Assembly (NCBI GenBank): GCA_903922605.1
Contig: CAIXUG010000046.1
Location: 1 to 44,960 of the forward strand
Direction: 5' to 3'
Origin: an uncultured Verrucomicrobiota bacterium
GTDB taxonomy: Bacteria > Verrucomicrobiota > Verrucomicrobiia > Limisphaerales > UBA9464
DNA length: 44,960 bases
Numbering within the stretch: the stretch's first letter is position 1; each line of letters opens with the position of its first letter. Both the position numbers and the translations under genes were made by a program. The notes beneath the pieces are model-generated. The model was not told where the DNA came from, ran no database searches, and saw only the letters and a list, made by a program, of their open reading frames with translations. This document shows positions 44,960 to 44,960 of this stretch, piece after piece.

Positions 44960-44960
44960 C

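Overview
The window is about 45 kb of GC-rich chromosomal DNA from a bacterium of the PVC superphylum, most likely a verrucomicrobium. The evidence is the gene content: a PVC-type heme-binding secreted dehydrogenase-like protein, a DUF1592/DUF1588/DUF1585 cytochrome and a DUF1552 partner, several PEP-CTERM surface proteins, a prepilin-like protein with an H...DGH motif, and secreted proteins ending in the short C-terminal domain (W.dl..v.....Q.fYR) common in this phylum. Intergenic gaps carry many different inverted repeats. No rRNA, tRNA, CRISPR array, prophage or intact insertion sequence was seen.

Layout. 1-7.6 kb: the end of a large repeat-rich surface protein (+), then a tight minus-strand operon (di-heme cytochrome, phosphatidylserine-decarboxylase-like enzyme, ThDP-dependent 2-oxo acid decarboxylase, DUF2243 membrane protein), then a decayed 3' remnant of a paralogue of the first gene. 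7.7-11.8 kb: a basic-tailed hypothetical protein, an O-antigen ligase-like protein with TPRs, and trigger factor. 11.9-19.1 kb: a carbohydrate-type neighbourhood with a secreted TIM-barrel-like protein, a PQQ-type beta-propeller, a ROK-family protein and a frameshifted sodium/solute symporter. 19.1-24.4 kb: the DUF1592-type cytochrome, a secreted protein of unknown function, a Uma2-type nuclease-fold protein on the opposite strand, and the DUF1552 protein. 24.7-28.1 kb: a P-type metal ATPase, a small zinc-ribbon protein, a candidate structured RNA and 6-phosphogluconolactonase. 28.2-31.7 kb: a cobalamin riboswitch with its own terminator in front of three tightly linked genes (PEP-CTERM protein, a Cys-rich/secreted fusion protein, a pseudopilin). 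32-36.3 kb: cinA, recQ and a secreted NTF2-like protein. 36.4-38.1 kb: two tandem paralogous surface proteins with a variant PEP-CTERM tail. 38.5-45 kb: an APC permease, a hypothetical protein, the large PVC heme-binding protein, mobA, a small secreted Cys-containing protein and the end of another gene.

The two most interesting units are the B12-riboswitch operon at 28.3-31.7 kb, where a vitamin-B12 off-switch appears to control cell-surface proteins instead of a usual transporter, and the four-gene decarboxylase/cytochrome operon at 2.2-6.9 kb, which lies between an intact and a decayed copy of the same surface-protein gene. A third is a probable small structured RNA near 27.1-27.25 kb. Housekeeping genes (tig, recQ, cinA, pgl, mobA) look ordinary.
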